A stretch of 64,000 nt of DNA from Kordia sp. (GTDB lineage: Bacteria; Bacteroidota; Bacteroidia; Flavobacteriales; Flavobacteriaceae). Location of the stretch: the NCBI GenBank assembly GCA_002733415.1, contig NVVR01000012.1:1-64000 (forward strand), in the 5' to 3' direction. Shown here piece by piece: positions 46,803 through 56,884 of the stretch. Each line of letters begins with the position of its first letter. Position 1 is the first letter of the stretch. The notes beneath the pieces are model-generated. The model was not told the origin of the DNA, ran no database searches, and saw only the letters and a program-made list of their open reading frames with translations. Made by a program: the position numbers and the translations under genes.

Positions 46803-49610
46803 TTAGAGCCATTTTCTTGTGAATAGCTTAATTAAAACCTTAGGGGTTAAGGTTATTTTAAACCTAATTTTGTCAGAATAACTTGGTTGTCCAACTTCCC
46901 ATCCTAAATTTGAATATATAGGAAAGTATAATTCAAAATAATCTGGAACTAAATTTAGATGAATTCCTGAATCGTAAACGAAATTAGTATTGCCATTATT
47001 ACCAACAAAACCTGCATCACCGTAGGCTAAAATGTATTTCCATATTGTGGTACTTGTATTGATGGTAGTCATCCACTCATTCGCTAAAGAGTTATTTAAT
47101 TTGGATTTAAATCCACCTTCTGCAATAATTATTTGTTGACTATAAATACCGGTACTTTCTGATCTTCCGTAATAATTGTAGTCAAAAAGATAATCTTGTG
47201 GTCTGTCTAAAGAAAAGCTAAAATAATCCGAGTTAGTATTGTTATATATGAATCCACCTGTAAAAGCTCTAAAGCTAATTTGTCGGTTATTTGAAAATAT
47301 TTTTCGATATTCATAATTTGCTGATATTTTACCAAAATTTTTAGAAAATTGAATATTAGTATTCAAGGATTTGTAATTCAGTAAATTAGCGTCAGACATA
47401 CCTGCTTTTAAGTTAAAGACATTGTAATTAGGTGTGTTGTCAGTTGTAATTAGGCTTTTTTCACGTTGTACTGTTATGTTTCTTGCAATAATGTATTTCC
47501 CTGCATTGTTCCTTAAATCCTTCTTATCCCTAAAATTAAACACGATGTACGGATTAAACTTTTGATACATTAAGCTTTCTTCATAATGATATTGATTATA
47601 GGAAAGACCATATGTAACACTAAAGAGATCCTTGTGTTTATAGTATTTAGTGTAATTTGTAGAAACACTTCCTACTAGGGCTTTACTTTTTAAACCATAA
47701 ATAGGTTTAATTTTATAGGTAAAGTTTTTTCTAAGTAAGGTTTTGTTGGTAAATGTTAAACCAGGAGAAAAGCCGTCATATAAATTATATCCCAATTCTG
47801 GCACATAAAATATCTGGTTATGATTTGGAGCTTCTGAATCTTTAACAAAACCAAATTTAATAGGTTTGTTAAATAAATGAGGTTTAACTTTTTTAGTATT
47901 GTCCCTTAAATTAAATTCAGGAACTATTCCCCCGTAGTTTAGTATTACTCTATCCGGCTTGTTGTTTTGAATTCTAATTGATTTTTCTCCTTCAAACCCT
48001 TCTATATATTGTTTGCTAATTATTTTATTATCCAGTATTTGATATATTGATATTGGAGTTTTTGTATGTTCTTTATTTTTAAGGTGAACAATTAGCTCAT
48101 TATTATCTTCAATTACATGCTTAATAGTGTAATCAATTTTTTTATCCGAATTGATATAGTCGGTTGTAAACCAGCTAATATCTTTATTCGTTTTTGATTG
48201 TACTAGGGCAATAAAAGACTTTGAATCAATTGTTTTAGTGTTTTTATCTTCATAAAATTCTTTTATTGAGTTATTAATGATATCATTTCCTAAATAGTCG
48301 TCTAGATATAGAAGACCTACTCCAGCTCTGTTTTTATTTGATATGTTTGCATTGTATTTAAGTAATGAATCTTTTGAGTTGCTTAATTTTTGGTCTAAGT
48401 TTTTTCGCGCAGTATATTGACTGAAATAATAATACTGATCATTAAACCCTTTTTTTGCCACTTCAAAAGAGCGAATACCCCATATTCTAGATAATGTACC
48501 CAATAGTTTCATATTTGGGTAATTGTCCTTAATGTACATAGCCATAAGGTAGCTTTCTACAGCGTCATTAAGCCAAAAATCTGTTCTTGGGTTTGTGTTG
48601 AATGTATTTTTAACATATTTAGCTATTGTAGCTTTTAATATTTTCACTTCATATTGAAATCCATCAGGGAAAGGGCGAATAAAATCAGGTAACTGATTTA
48701 ATCCATAAACAGGGTTTCTTTTGTAAGAAGTATTTGATAATAGTATTTTGTTATGGGGGTAATTACCAAGTTTATCATTTAAGAAATAAGCGATTTTATC
48801 ATGAATAATAGCCTTTATTCTGGAACCAATTCCTTCATCATCAATATTAGATGTAATAGTGACTTTGTCAGTAATAACTTCAGAGAACTTAGAGTTTTTT
48901 GTGATATGTATTTCAGTGTTAATCCTGTTAAAACCTGTTAGTTCTATAGTTTTAAGGCTGTCGTTTTGTTTATTATTAACCTCGTCAAAATCACTTATGA
49001 TAGTGTATTTTTTTGGTACAGTAATTTTTAAATCAATGTTGCTGTTTGGGAAGTATAAGTCGTCTAAATCTTTGTTACTATAATAGACCCATTTATCGGT
49101 TAGTTTAGCTGGCAGTAGAAACCATTCCTTAAGTTTTATATTTTGTTTTGAATCAATACCAAAACGAGTAAACTTATCAGAAGGGAGTTGCAATGCATAC
49201 TCTAAATTAATTGTAATATTATCATTTGGAAGTAAAATTTGTTCTAAAGCAATGGAGAGAATATCGGCTTTAACTCTAACGTATTTTAATTCTTTAGAAT
49301 TACTTTTAATCATTTTTATGTAAGTAAAGCCTTTATCTTTTTTATTAGAAAAATGTAACTTACTACTGTACTCTTCAGCAAATCGTTTTGCTAATTCAGT
49401 TTCTCTTGAAGAATAGGAGTTGTTCCAATCGTATAGGTAAATACTATCTAAAGGTTTATTGGTCGTATTGGTTATTGTTATTTTTTGTTTGATATTAACG
49501 TTATTCAGTTCTGGTTGAAACTCAGCTGAAATTGTTAAATTATTTTGTGCATTTGTTGTTTGTATAATGCAAAAAAGTAAAGTAATTAGTAAGAATATTG
49601 TTTGCTTCAA
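46803..49610 (-). CDS. M1 aminopeptidase-like protein lacking the zinc site, with C-terminal outer-membrane barrel-like part
   Basis: A 935-residue exported protein with a signal peptide ending TTNAQ. Residues 25-230 match the N-terminal beta domain of M1 peptidases (KITITNTTNKPLDSIYLYDW). The catalytic region near residue 340 reads YVKNTFNTNPRTDFWLNDAV, where an active enzyme would have HExxH and then WL-x-EG; no HExxH occurs. From about residue 610 the sequence turns into alternating aromatic strands (SVTYGLSYNQYHYEESLMY, ISFRAFTGGFIYNN) and ends LTPKVLIKLFTRKWL, as in outer-membrane barrels. A structural or binding role is more likely than peptidase activity. Confidence 0.75.
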   Translation of the reverse strand: MKQTIFLLITLLFCIIQTTNAQNNLTISAEFQPELNNVNIKQKITITNTTNKPLDSIYLYDWNNSYSSRETELAKRFAEEYSSKLHFSNKKDKGFTYIKMIKSNSKELKYVRVKADILSIALEQILLPNDNITINLEYALQLPSDKFTRFGIDSKQNIKLKEWFLLPAKLTDKWVYYSNKDLDDLYFPNSNIDLKITVPKKYTIISDFDEVNNKQNDSLKTIELTGFNRINTEIHITKNSKFSEVITDKVTITSNIDDEGIGSRIKAIIHDKIAYFLNDKLGNYPHNKILLSNTSYKRNPVYGLNQLPDFIRPFPDGFQYEVKILKATIAKYVKNTFNTNPRTDFWLNDAVESYLMAMYIKDNYPNMKLLGTLSRIWGIRSFEVAKKGFNDQYYYFSQYTARKNLDQKLSNSKDSLLKYNANISNKNRAGVGLLYLDDYLGNDIINNSIKEFYEDKNTKTIDSKSFIALVQSKTNKDISWFTTDYINSDKKIDYTIKHVIEDNNELIVHLKNKEHTKTPISIYQILDNKIISKQYIEGFEGEKSIRIQNNKPDRVILNYGGIVPEFNLRDNTKKVKPHLFNKPIKFGFVKDSEAPNHNQIFYVPELGYNLYDGFSPGLTFTNKTLLRKNFTYKIKPIYGLKSKALVGSVSTNYTKYYKHKDLFSVTYGLSYNQYHYEESLMYQKFNPYIVFNFRDKKDLRNNAGKYIIARNITVQREKSLITTDNTPNYNVFNLKAGMSDANLLNYKSLNTNIQFSKNFGKISANYEYRKIFSNNRQISFRAFTGGFIYNNTNSDYFSFSLDRPQDYLFDYNYYGRSESTGIYSQQIIIAEGGFKSKLNNSLANEWMTTINTSTTIWKYILAYGDAGFVGNNGNTNFVYDSGIHLNLVPDYFELYFPIYSNLGWEVGQPSYSDKIRFKITLTPKVLIKLFTRKWL

Positions 49611-50047
49611 TGTATAGTTTCTTGTTTAGTGGAACTTATAATTCGAAGATAGCAAATAACCATTAGATATTAATCTATTGGTTCGTTAAAAAAGTATAAT
49701 AAATAGATGTCCTTTTTTGATTGTCAGTAAATTAGTATAGACGAGTACATCAAATAGAACTTATTTAGGTGCTCATTATTAACGTTTATTATCTGCCTAA
49801 ATAAATTCCACTCGTGCGCACGAACCACAATAGGTAAGGTTTCTCGTCGTTCGTAGCACACTCTATCGAAATGACAAAAATATATGCGAATGGAATCACA
49901 AAGCCTCAAGGTCATCTCAACTGGGTGGAGATATCTTATCTATATCCTTGAATCACACCAATGTAAAACCTATTGTCGGTTCTGTATCTGACTCTGTAGA
50001 AATGATTGAATCTACAGCACTAAAAAAATAAAACTGCCGGATTTCAG
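49611..50047. other. Intergenic stretch with repeat remnants and an orphan coding fragment
   Basis: The part 49838-49875 has a degenerate copy of the TTTCTC..TCGAAATGAC flavobacterial palindrome. From 49921 a plus-strand frame reads LGGDILSISLNHTNVKPIVG, then SVSDSVEMIESTALKK and TAA (50029-50031). It has no start and no recognised family, so it is probably the end of a lost gene. A 63-residue minus-strand frame here is a shadow of the repeat. Confidence 0.5.
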
Positions 50048-53000
50048 TTATCTTTTTAGCGAAAAATGCGCTTTAAATTCCTTATTAGGATATCCTTCAG
50101 ATTCTCTTCCTTTATAATAAATCACAAACCAATAATCAGTTGACGGTAATTGACTGTTGTTATACGTTCCGTCCCATCCGTTTCCAGAAGGAGCAATTTG
50201 AACAATAAACTTACCAAAACGATCAAAAACATTAATTTTTGCATCTGGTTGGTTGAATAGGTTTACGATGTTCCAAGTGTCATTAATACCATCACCATTT
50301 GGGGTGAAAAATTTAGGGTACTTTAAAACAAAAATTGGCAATTCATAGATACCACAATCTCCGTAAATGTCTAGTATTGTCACAACATGATCACCTGATA
50401 CTACATCGTGAAATACATTACTATCTTGAAAAGGGCCATCATCTAATTGATATTGATACGTTCCTTCACCATTTGTAAGCGTAAGGGTAACCGTTGCAGT
50501 GTCTTCAAAATCATCTGTAATACTATAGGTTGCTATTGCGGTACTAGAGACCAATACCTCAACGGTAGTAGAATTGTAATTACAATTTGGCGGAGTCTCA
50601 GTAGCAATTATAACTGTTTCAACAGTATATTCACCTGATTGGTTTGTTTCATAATTAACTCCTGTGTGTACTAAAACATTGTTTAAGTACCAGTTTACTG
50701 TAAAATCATCTGGATTTAAGTTAGATTCGAGTGTTACAGTTCCTATAAGAGTACCATCTATCGGATCTACACAAATAACGGCGTCACTAACTGAAAAGTC
50801 TGGTCGCTCGTGAATGGTTATAGTAAATGAATTAGAATCAAAACAGGCTGTATTCCCGGTTGCTGTTGCATGAACATATATCGTTTCGGTATAAGGAGAG
50901 TTTTCTCCTTCAGGAATTGTTCTTGGAGTGTTCGGATCTATCAAGTCAACAGCATTTCCCCCAGGAGCGGTATAATAATTCACATCATAGGTGCTATTAT
51001 CCAATGTTGGGAGTTGATATTCACCACAAACTGCTATAGGCATAAAATCAGGTAATTCTGGAGTTTTAACAATGGTGATGGTAAAGGATTCCGCTGTTGG
51101 ACATATTTTTGGGAAACGTTCTGGAACCTGATTATGGGCATATACATAAAAGGTATGTGTATTTGTTACTGCGTTATCAGTGGTGTATTCAGTTGGATCG
51201 GTAGTATATGAAAAATCATAATCCGCAAGAAAAATTTCATCTACTCCGGTTAGTAGTGAACCTACTCCGGTTACTTGTCTGTAATATTTACCAACAGCTA
51301 AATCGGGTAATCTGTATTCATCACATACGGTGTCATCTTCAAATACACCAAGATTAATACCTAATATATTTATGGTAAAAGTAGTTTCATTGGTACAGCT
51401 TGATAAGTCTTCTCTTTCATTATAAATGTATATAGGTATGCTTTCATTAGCCATGGTTCCAGGTAGTATTTCAGTACCTATTTCATCTCCAGCTTCATAC
51501 ATAGTACCTTGTCCGTTTGGTTCAGAGTAATAGTTTCCATTGGTTAAAGGAGCTAATATATATAGATCACATACATACTCATCAGTAAAATTTTCAATTG
51601 GAGGGAGCTCTAAAATTTCAACTTCAAAACTAGATTGATCATTACAGCCCGTTACGGGGTCTTCCTCATAGATATAAATAGTACTGGTTTCTGATATTAC
51701 CTCTCCATTGCTGTATGTAGTAGTACTAGCAGGAGGGTCTTCAGTTTGATCATCAACATAATATGATGCTCCTGGGTTAATTAGAGAGGTGTCTATTATA
51801 TAGAGATCATTAATACAGTGTTTTACATCTTCAAAAATATCAACCACAGGACTAGGGTTAATTGTTAGGGTAAAAACCATGTTCTCCGTACAATTAGGAG
51901 TAGTACTGGTTTCAGCATATATGTATATGTCAACTGAGTTTGTTTGCTCTATTGTTATTTCTGGAGATGTTGCAATTGTTAATGTATCTCCATTTTGATT
52001 TATTGTTATTACAGTTTCTTGAGGGATGATAATCCCTTGTCCATTTGCTTCTAAAAAATAGTTCCCCACTTCAAGTAGCGGTAAGGTGTAGCTATCACAT
52101 TTCGGTGTGATGACTGGTTCATTAATAATATCTATTTCAAAATCCCAATCGCTTTCACAAAGAATGGAATCTGGTTCACCATCAGTTAGAAAGTCATGTT
52201 CTTCGGAATTATATACATAATAGGTTCCTGAAGTAGTAATGACACCTCCAACACTTAACATATTTCCAGTGCCACCTGGAGCATCGTAATATATTCCGTC
52301 AGTAAGCGCAGGTAAGGTATAGTCTATGCAGGTAACTACATCAGCTGGCTCATCTACTGGTGGGGGGGCATATATAGTAATGTCAAATCCCTCATCTCTA
52401 CATACTGTTAGTAGCCCTGTATTAGGATCGATAGTTTCTGCATAATAATGAATTGTTATGAAAAGGTCTGTTCCTACTGCGGTGTAAAGTGTACCAGTTG
52501 GTATTAATATACTACCACTACCATTAGGACCACCTGTTGCGGTATAGAAGGCACCTGGGAGGAATTCTTCAATAACAAATGTGCCACAATTTTGTAATTC
52601 AGGTGCATATTCATCAATGAAAGTAATTGTAAAGCTAGATTCATTAAAGCATCCATTAGCATCTGGTCCTGAAAGAATGTAAATAGTATCTTCATCAGTT
52701 ATTAAGTCACCCGAATTTAATTGAGTTGTTGAATCTGGGTCATTAGGGTCGTATGGTCCATCATAATATACACCATCTGGAATTCCATCCCCATCTAGAT
52801 CTGGAATATCGATAAGGGTATATTCACTACATTCCAATATGTTTGGTAAGGTAGCAACAACCGGAAGTGGATTTATAATTATGTTAAATGATTTTGTATC
52901 ATCAAAACAATTAGGGTCAGCATTATTTACTATTAATACCCAAATTTCCTGACTGGTAATTCCTGTAGGAATGTTAATACTTCCTCCTAAAGAATTTTGA

Positions 53001-54448
53001 TTATCTAAGTCAGCTTGTGAAGCATAATAAGTAATAGTAAAATCAGCAGCGTTTAAACCATTTAAAATTTGAATGTCCTGTACCGTTAAATTAACCGTTG
53101 TGGTATTAGGGCTTTCGCAAATATCAATGTCATTAGGTTGTGTAGCTACAGCAGCAGCGCTTACTGTTAAATCAAAATTTAGTACTGCATTACAATACAC
53201 ACCGGTAGCGATATTTAAAATTTTAATGTAGATGGTGTCGTTATTACCATCACTTTCATAGCTAGTAACATCAGTAACACTTATTGGGGTGCTAGGGATA
53301 TCCGCTTGAGTGGCAAAATAAATTACATTGTATATGGCAGGGTCTAAACCAAGGAGTATTTCATCATTAAAACTTAAATCATAATCGTATGTAGCGGAAC
53401 CATTATCACATTCCGATAAGTCATCTGGATCACCAATTGATAAATCAGAAATTGTGATGGAACCGGAAATGTTACATGCGGTACTATTTTTAATGGCAAT
53501 TACAGTGTAGGTTCCTGCTTGTGTAGCTGTTAAGGTATTGCCTGGGCCACCTATAGGATTCCCGTCTAATGTCCATAAATGTGTAAATTCAGCGTCATTT
53601 AAACCAGTGGTAATACTGATATCATTTCCGTCACAAATAGTGGCGTCATCTCCTAAATCTATTTCAGTAGTAAATGAACCTGTATCAATAAATACGGCAG
53701 AATCAAAATTGGAGTTATTATAATCACCAATAACCAAACGTATTCTATATGGATCTCCAGGAGTTAATATGGAGGAAGCATTTAATACTGTAGTATGACC
53801 ACGCATATTTAAAGTAGAACTTGCAGGGTCATCAACATTGTATACGTCAAATAAACTAGGGTTTTCAGAAGTACAGCTTCCATTGTAGGCATTGTCACGA
53901 ATAGTAATTACGGTTATGGGATCGGTAGTACTAGGTACTATCGCTAAATTAGTGGTTGTACCTGCATTAATGTCGGTTAATAAAAATGCAAAAACATCAG
54001 AAAAACCACATTGCCATGCGCCGTACTCATTTGAAGCGAATATAAAATCAAAACTAAAGTCGCTTGATATAGGGGTGAATTCAAATTGCAAAAAAGCAGT
54101 ATCCGTAATTGGATCAGTCTGTCCTGCGTTGGCACTAATTGTTTCTAAGGTAGGGTCACTACTAGAATTTACCTGACTACTTAAATTAGTATCTGTATAT
54201 GGTCCTTCAGTAAACTTAGCTATACCAGTGCGTAAAATAATTCCTTCTGTAAGTGGAAAAGCGGAACCATTACTCTCAAATTGTGCAACCGATTGTGGAG
54301 ATGAATAAGATATGTTGGTTGGATCAATACATGAACCGTTTAATAATAAGTTTGTTAAATCTGTTGCAGAATAACTTGTGTCGTCAACAGTAATGGTTTG
54401 AGAAAACGACAAACAGGAAAATAGTAGTAGTAAATAACAACTTTTCAT
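50048..54448 (-). CDS. Giant surface protein: choice-of-anchor L domain, repeats, type B T9SS sorting domain
   Basis: A 1,466-residue secreted protein. A signal peptide (ending CLSFSQ) is followed by a choice-of-anchor L domain (about residues 20-260; FIFASNEYGAWQCGFSDVFA). Ig-like and PKD-like segments come next, then a run of units of about 90-110 residues opening Cys-x-x-Tyr-x-Leu-Pro-x-Leu and Tyr-Tyr (CIDYTLPALTDGIYYDAPGG, CDSYTLPLLEVGNYF, CDEYRLPDLAVGKYY). The C-terminus FTPNGDGINDTWNI with FDRFGKFIVQIAPSGNGWDG is the gliding-motility-type (CHU_C) sorting domain that directs export by the type IX system. It is probably an adhesin or matrix protein. The ATG at 54448 gives the best signal peptide. 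Confidence 0.92.
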   Translation of the reverse strand: MKSCYLLLLFSCLSFSQTITVDDTSYSATDLTNLLLNGSCIDPTNISYSSPQSVAQFESNGSAFPLTEGIILRTGIAKFTEGPYTDTNLSSQVNSSSDPTLETISANAGQTDPITDTAFLQFEFTPISSDFSFDFIFASNEYGAWQCGFSDVFAFLLTDINAGTTTNLAIVPSTTDPITVITIRDNAYNGSCTSENPSLFDVYNVDDPASSTLNMRGHTTVLNASSILTPGDPYRIRLVIGDYNNSNFDSAVFIDTGSFTTEIDLGDDATICDGNDISITTGLNDAEFTHLWTLDGNPIGGPGNTLTATQAGTYTVIAIKNSTACNISGSITISDLSIGDPDDLSECDNGSATYDYDLSFNDEILLGLDPAIYNVIYFATQADIPSTPISVTDVTSYESDGNNDTIYIKILNIATGVYCNAVLNFDLTVSAAAVATQPNDIDICESPNTTTVNLTVQDIQILNGLNAADFTITYYASQADLDNQNSLGGSINIPTGITSQEIWVLIVNNADPNCFDDTKSFNIIINPLPVVATLPNILECSEYTLIDIPDLDGDGIPDGVYYDGPYDPNDPDSTTQLNSGDLITDEDTIYILSGPDANGCFNESSFTITFIDEYAPELQNCGTFVIEEFLPGAFYTATGGPNGSGSILIPTGTLYTAVGTDLFITIHYYAETIDPNTGLLTVCRDEGFDITIYAPPPVDEPADVVTCIDYTLPALTDGIYYDAPGGTGNMLSVGGVITTSGTYYVYNSEEHDFLTDGEPDSILCESDWDFEIDIINEPVITPKCDSYTLPLLEVGNYFLEANGQGIIIPQETVITINQNGDTLTIATSPEITIEQTNSVDIYIYAETSTTPNCTENMVFTLTINPSPVVDIFEDVKHCINDLYIIDTSLINPGASYYVDDQTEDPPASTTTYSNGEVISETSTIYIYEEDPVTGCNDQSSFEVEILELPPIENFTDEYVCDLYILAPLTNGNYYSEPNGQGTMYEAGDEIGTEILPGTMANESIPIYIYNEREDLSSCTNETTFTINILGINLGVFEDDTVCDEYRLPDLAVGKYYRQVTGVGSLLTGVDEIFLADYDFSYTTDPTEYTTDNAVTNTHTFYVYAHNQVPERFPKICPTAESFTITIVKTPELPDFMPIAVCGEYQLPTLDNSTYDVNYYTAPGGNAVDLIDPNTPRTIPEGENSPYTETIYVHATATGNTACFDSNSFTITIHERPDFSVSDAVICVDPIDGTLIGTVTLESNLNPDDFTVNWYLNNVLVHTGVNYETNQSGEYTVETVIIATETPPNCNYNSTTVEVLVSSTAIATYSITDDFEDTATVTLTLTNGEGTYQYQLDDGPFQDSNVFHDVVSGDHVVTILDIYGDCGIYELPIFVLKYPKFFTPNGDGINDTWNIVNLFNQPDAKINVFDRFGKFIVQIAPSGNGWDGTYNNSQLPSTDYWFVIYYKGRESEGYPNKEFKAHFSLKR

Positions 54449-54630
54449 TAATATAATCTTTTGGGGGATTAGCACATTAATTTACATAAAAAAATATAAA
54501 TTTGATATGAAATTACATTTTATTTTAACATTTTTATTAAAATGTTGTAAACTCCATTAAAAGAGTAGAGTATAGGTGTTTTGATGTTAGAAACTGTTGT
54601 GAAATAATAGAAATGATAGGTTTTAAAGAC

Positions 54631-54663
54631 CCCCATATTTATAAGGAAATTATAAATATGGGG
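54631..54663 (-). terminator. Hairpin after the LOG-family gene
   Basis: A perfect 14-bp stem (CCCCATATTTATAA / TTATAAATATGGGG) with a 5-nt loop lies 30 bp past the stop of the LOG gene. The following T run is weak. Confidence 0.6.
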
Positions 54664-54692
54664 TAGTATATGTATTGAAATATGTTTTCGAA

Positions 54693-55382
54693 TTAGAAAT
54701 TCGGACTTAAGGCATACTTTCTGTAGAAATTATCTAGTATAGTAATAACTTCGTCTTCTGTATCTACAATATTAATTAAGTCTAAATCTTCAGGGCTAAC
54801 AGTTTTATGGGTTTCAACCATAGTCGATTTTACCCAGTCCATTAATCCAGTCCAATATTCCGTTCCTACAAGTATAATGGGGAACTTTTCAATTTTTTTA
54901 GTTTGTATTAAAGTGATGGCTTCAAATAATTCATCCAAAGTTCCAAAACCTCCAGGCATCACTACAAAACCTTGTGAGTACTTTACAAACATTACTTTAC
55001 GTACAAAGAAGTAATCATGATCAATACTCTTGTCATTGTCGATATACGGATTATCATGTTGTTCAAATGGTAATTCAATATTAAGTCCCACAGAAGTTCC
55101 TCCTCCTATATGAGCACCTTTATTACCAGCTTCCATTATCCCTGGTCCACCACCAGTAATAACTCCGTAACCATGGTCTACAATTTTATTAGCTACTAAA
55201 ACGGCTAATTCATAATATTTATCCCCAGGTTTAGTACGTGCTGATCCAAAAATTGATACAGAAGGACCAATTTTACTCATTTTTTCGAATCCGTTTACGA
55301 ACTCACTCATTATTTTAAAAATAGCCCAAGAATCATTTGTTCTTATTTCGTTCCAGGTTCTGTTTAATTGTGTTTTTCCCAT
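54693..55382 (-). CDS. LOG-family (TIGR00730) Rossmann-fold protein
   Basis: A 229-residue protein of the LONELY GUY family, which releases cytokinin-like bases from nucleoside monophosphates or hydrolyses nucleotides. Marks are SIFGSARTKPGD (near residue 43), VITGGGPGIMEAGNKGA (near 74), GLNIELPFEQ and the catalytic PGGFGTLDELFEA (near 141). It has a longer N-terminus than plant LOG, as in the bacterial type II forms. A TACTTTTG box lies upstream at 55427-55420 (minus strand). Confidence 0.92.
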   Translation of the reverse strand: MGKTQLNRTWNEIRTNDSWAIFKIMSEFVNGFEKMSKIGPSVSIFGSARTKPGDKYYELAVLVANKIVDHGYGVITGGGPGIMEAGNKGAHIGGGTSVGLNIELPFEQHDNPYIDNDKSIDHDYFFVRKVMFVKYSQGFVVMPGGFGTLDELFEAITLIQTKKIEKFPIILVGTEYWTGLMDWVKSTMVETHKTVSPEDLDLINIVDTEDEVITILDNFYRKYALSPNF

Positions 55383-55701
55383 ATATAAGTAGTGTAACTG
55401 ATTGTTTCTTCAACCCAATCAAAAGTACTCTTTTTTATGAATTATGCTAATTTAAGAGTTTAAAAATAGGTTTTTGTTGCTAAAGTTATATTCTTATACA
55501 AGAAGACGTCACTATATTTAGTGAGATTCAAATACCTAGTCTCGGCTATATTTTTTAAATTTCAATATAAGGTTAAGGCGTATTTTGCACATTACTAGTT
55601 GCTTAGGTGTTTCTTAAAATAAACAAAGTTTATGTGGAGGCTATTATCTTGTTTTTTGTAGTTTAGCGACACCAAATTATTAGAACTAAACATATATTAA
55701 A
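55383..55701. other. Divergent intergenic region without a gene
   Basis: AT-rich stretch between the LOG gene and the OmpH-like gene, which are transcribed in opposite directions. Apart from the minus-strand TACTTTTG box at 55420-55427 I see no repeat, hairpin or frame in it. Confidence 0.6.
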
Positions 55702-56214
55702 TTGAAAAATTTAAACAAATTACTTCCTATTGTTAATATAGTATTAACATTAGGGATTCTCCTTTTTCTAGCATTTTACGTGACTTCTGAATCGAAAAAA
55801 AATGAAGTTGTATATATCGATAATATTATTTTGTTTAATGGCTTTAATATGGCTAAGGACATGTCTGATATTCACACTAAAAAAATCAGGATACAAACCA
55901 AAAAGTTAGATAGTTTGTATCAGTTGTTTCAAATGGACATCAAATCAAAAGATGAAAACAACATAAAGCTGAGCCAACAGAAAGTACAAAAGGAGGATGA
56001 GGCCTTGTCAGTTATGAAACAGCATTTTTCCAATATAATATCACAACAAATATGGGATAGGCTTAATGCATACATTAAGGAGTATGGAAAAGCACAGGAA
56101 TTCAAAATAATATTAGGAACTCAAGGTGGAGGTAATGTAATGTATGGAGATGATACTATGGATGTAACTAGTAGTGTGTTAGAGTATGCTAATTTGAAAT
56201 ATGAAGGGAATTAG
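55702..56214 (+). CDS. OmpH/Skp-like membrane-anchored protein
   Basis: A 170-residue protein starting at TTG (55702) after an A-rich leader. One N-terminal helix (residues 8-27) anchors it. The periplasmic part has VVYIDNIILFNGFNMAKDM and long charged helices (residues 55-120), then FKIILGTQGGGNVMYGDDT and SSVLEYANLKYEG, the order found in OmpH/Skp chaperones. As chaperone-like protein it may hold the very large secreted proteins encoded just downstream; that is inference. First gene of the probable right-end operon, 79 bp before the lipoprotein gene. Confidence 0.75.
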   Translation: MKNLNKLLPIVNIVLTLGILLFLAFYVTSESKKNEVVYIDNIILFNGFNMAKDMSDIHTKKIRIQTKKLDSLYQLFQMDIKSKDENNIKLSQQKVQKEDEALSVMKQHFSNIISQQIWDRLNAYIKEYGKAQEFKIILGTQGGGNVMYGDDTMDVTSSVLEYANLKYEGN

Positions 56215-56293
56215 TATAAAATAGGGTAACAAAGCTTAATTACAGCAACCTACTCTTTACAGAATCTATTTAATTCATTTGTAAAAATATAAA

Positions 56294-56878
56294 TTGACCA
56301 ATCTATACTACATACTAATACTATTATGTTTTAGTCTTGTTTCTTGTAAAAAAGAAATAAAAGATACGGAGCAGGTTTATGATGCGTATCATCGACTATC
56401 AAATATTGGTTGGAAATCAAAAAAGATCAACCATTATATCAATACTATAAATTATACTGCTACTGAAGTTCCAATCGCCTATTATATTTTAAAAGATCAA
56501 GGAAGTAATGATTTAAAAAAAGTTGATTCTATATATAATGTACATAAAAGAGAACGTGTATTAGAAATCGAGTTTCATCATGACGAGGAAAAGGATTTAT
56601 TGTTGGGTGAGTTTACTAATAGGAGTTATGAAGAAGCTGTAAAATACATGGCTTTTGCCATTCAAAAAGATTTTACCATTGTAACCAGTTCAAATGATAC
56701 GATATCATGTGCTGGAGTACAATTCGAACGCAATTTTAAAGTAGCGCCTTTTAAGAGAGCGCTTTTATATTTTGGAAATATTAATCCAGATGACCAAATA
56801 CAGTTGATTTATACTGATGAGTTATTTGGTAACGGAATTATAAAATTTAAGTTTAAAGAAACACCAATAAAGTTATAA
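56294..56878 (+). CDS. Small lipoprotein, unrecognised
   Basis: A 194-residue protein from a TTG start (56294). The signal peptide ends in the lipobox LVSC (Cys near residue 18), followed by Lys-Lys, so it is probably exposed in the periplasm or outer membrane. The body is mixed alpha/beta with no known motif. It ends 6 bp before the giant Rhs-like gene and is surely co-transcribed; a role in handling that protein is possible but not shown. Confidence 0.7.
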   Translation: MTNLYYILILLCFSLVSCKKEIKDTEQVYDAYHRLSNIGWKSKKINHYINTINYTATEVPIAYYILKDQGSNDLKKVDSIYNVHKRERVLEIEFHHDEEKDLLLGEFTNRSYEEAVKYMAFAIQKDFTIVTSSNDTISCAGVQFERNFKVAPFKRALLYFGNINPDDQIQLIYTDELFGNGIIKFKFKETPIKL

Positions 56879-56884
56879 CATAGT

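Noticed and set aside
49724-49915. 63-residue minus-strand frame
   Set aside because: It lies in a degenerate dispersed repeat and its sequence is that of the repeat.
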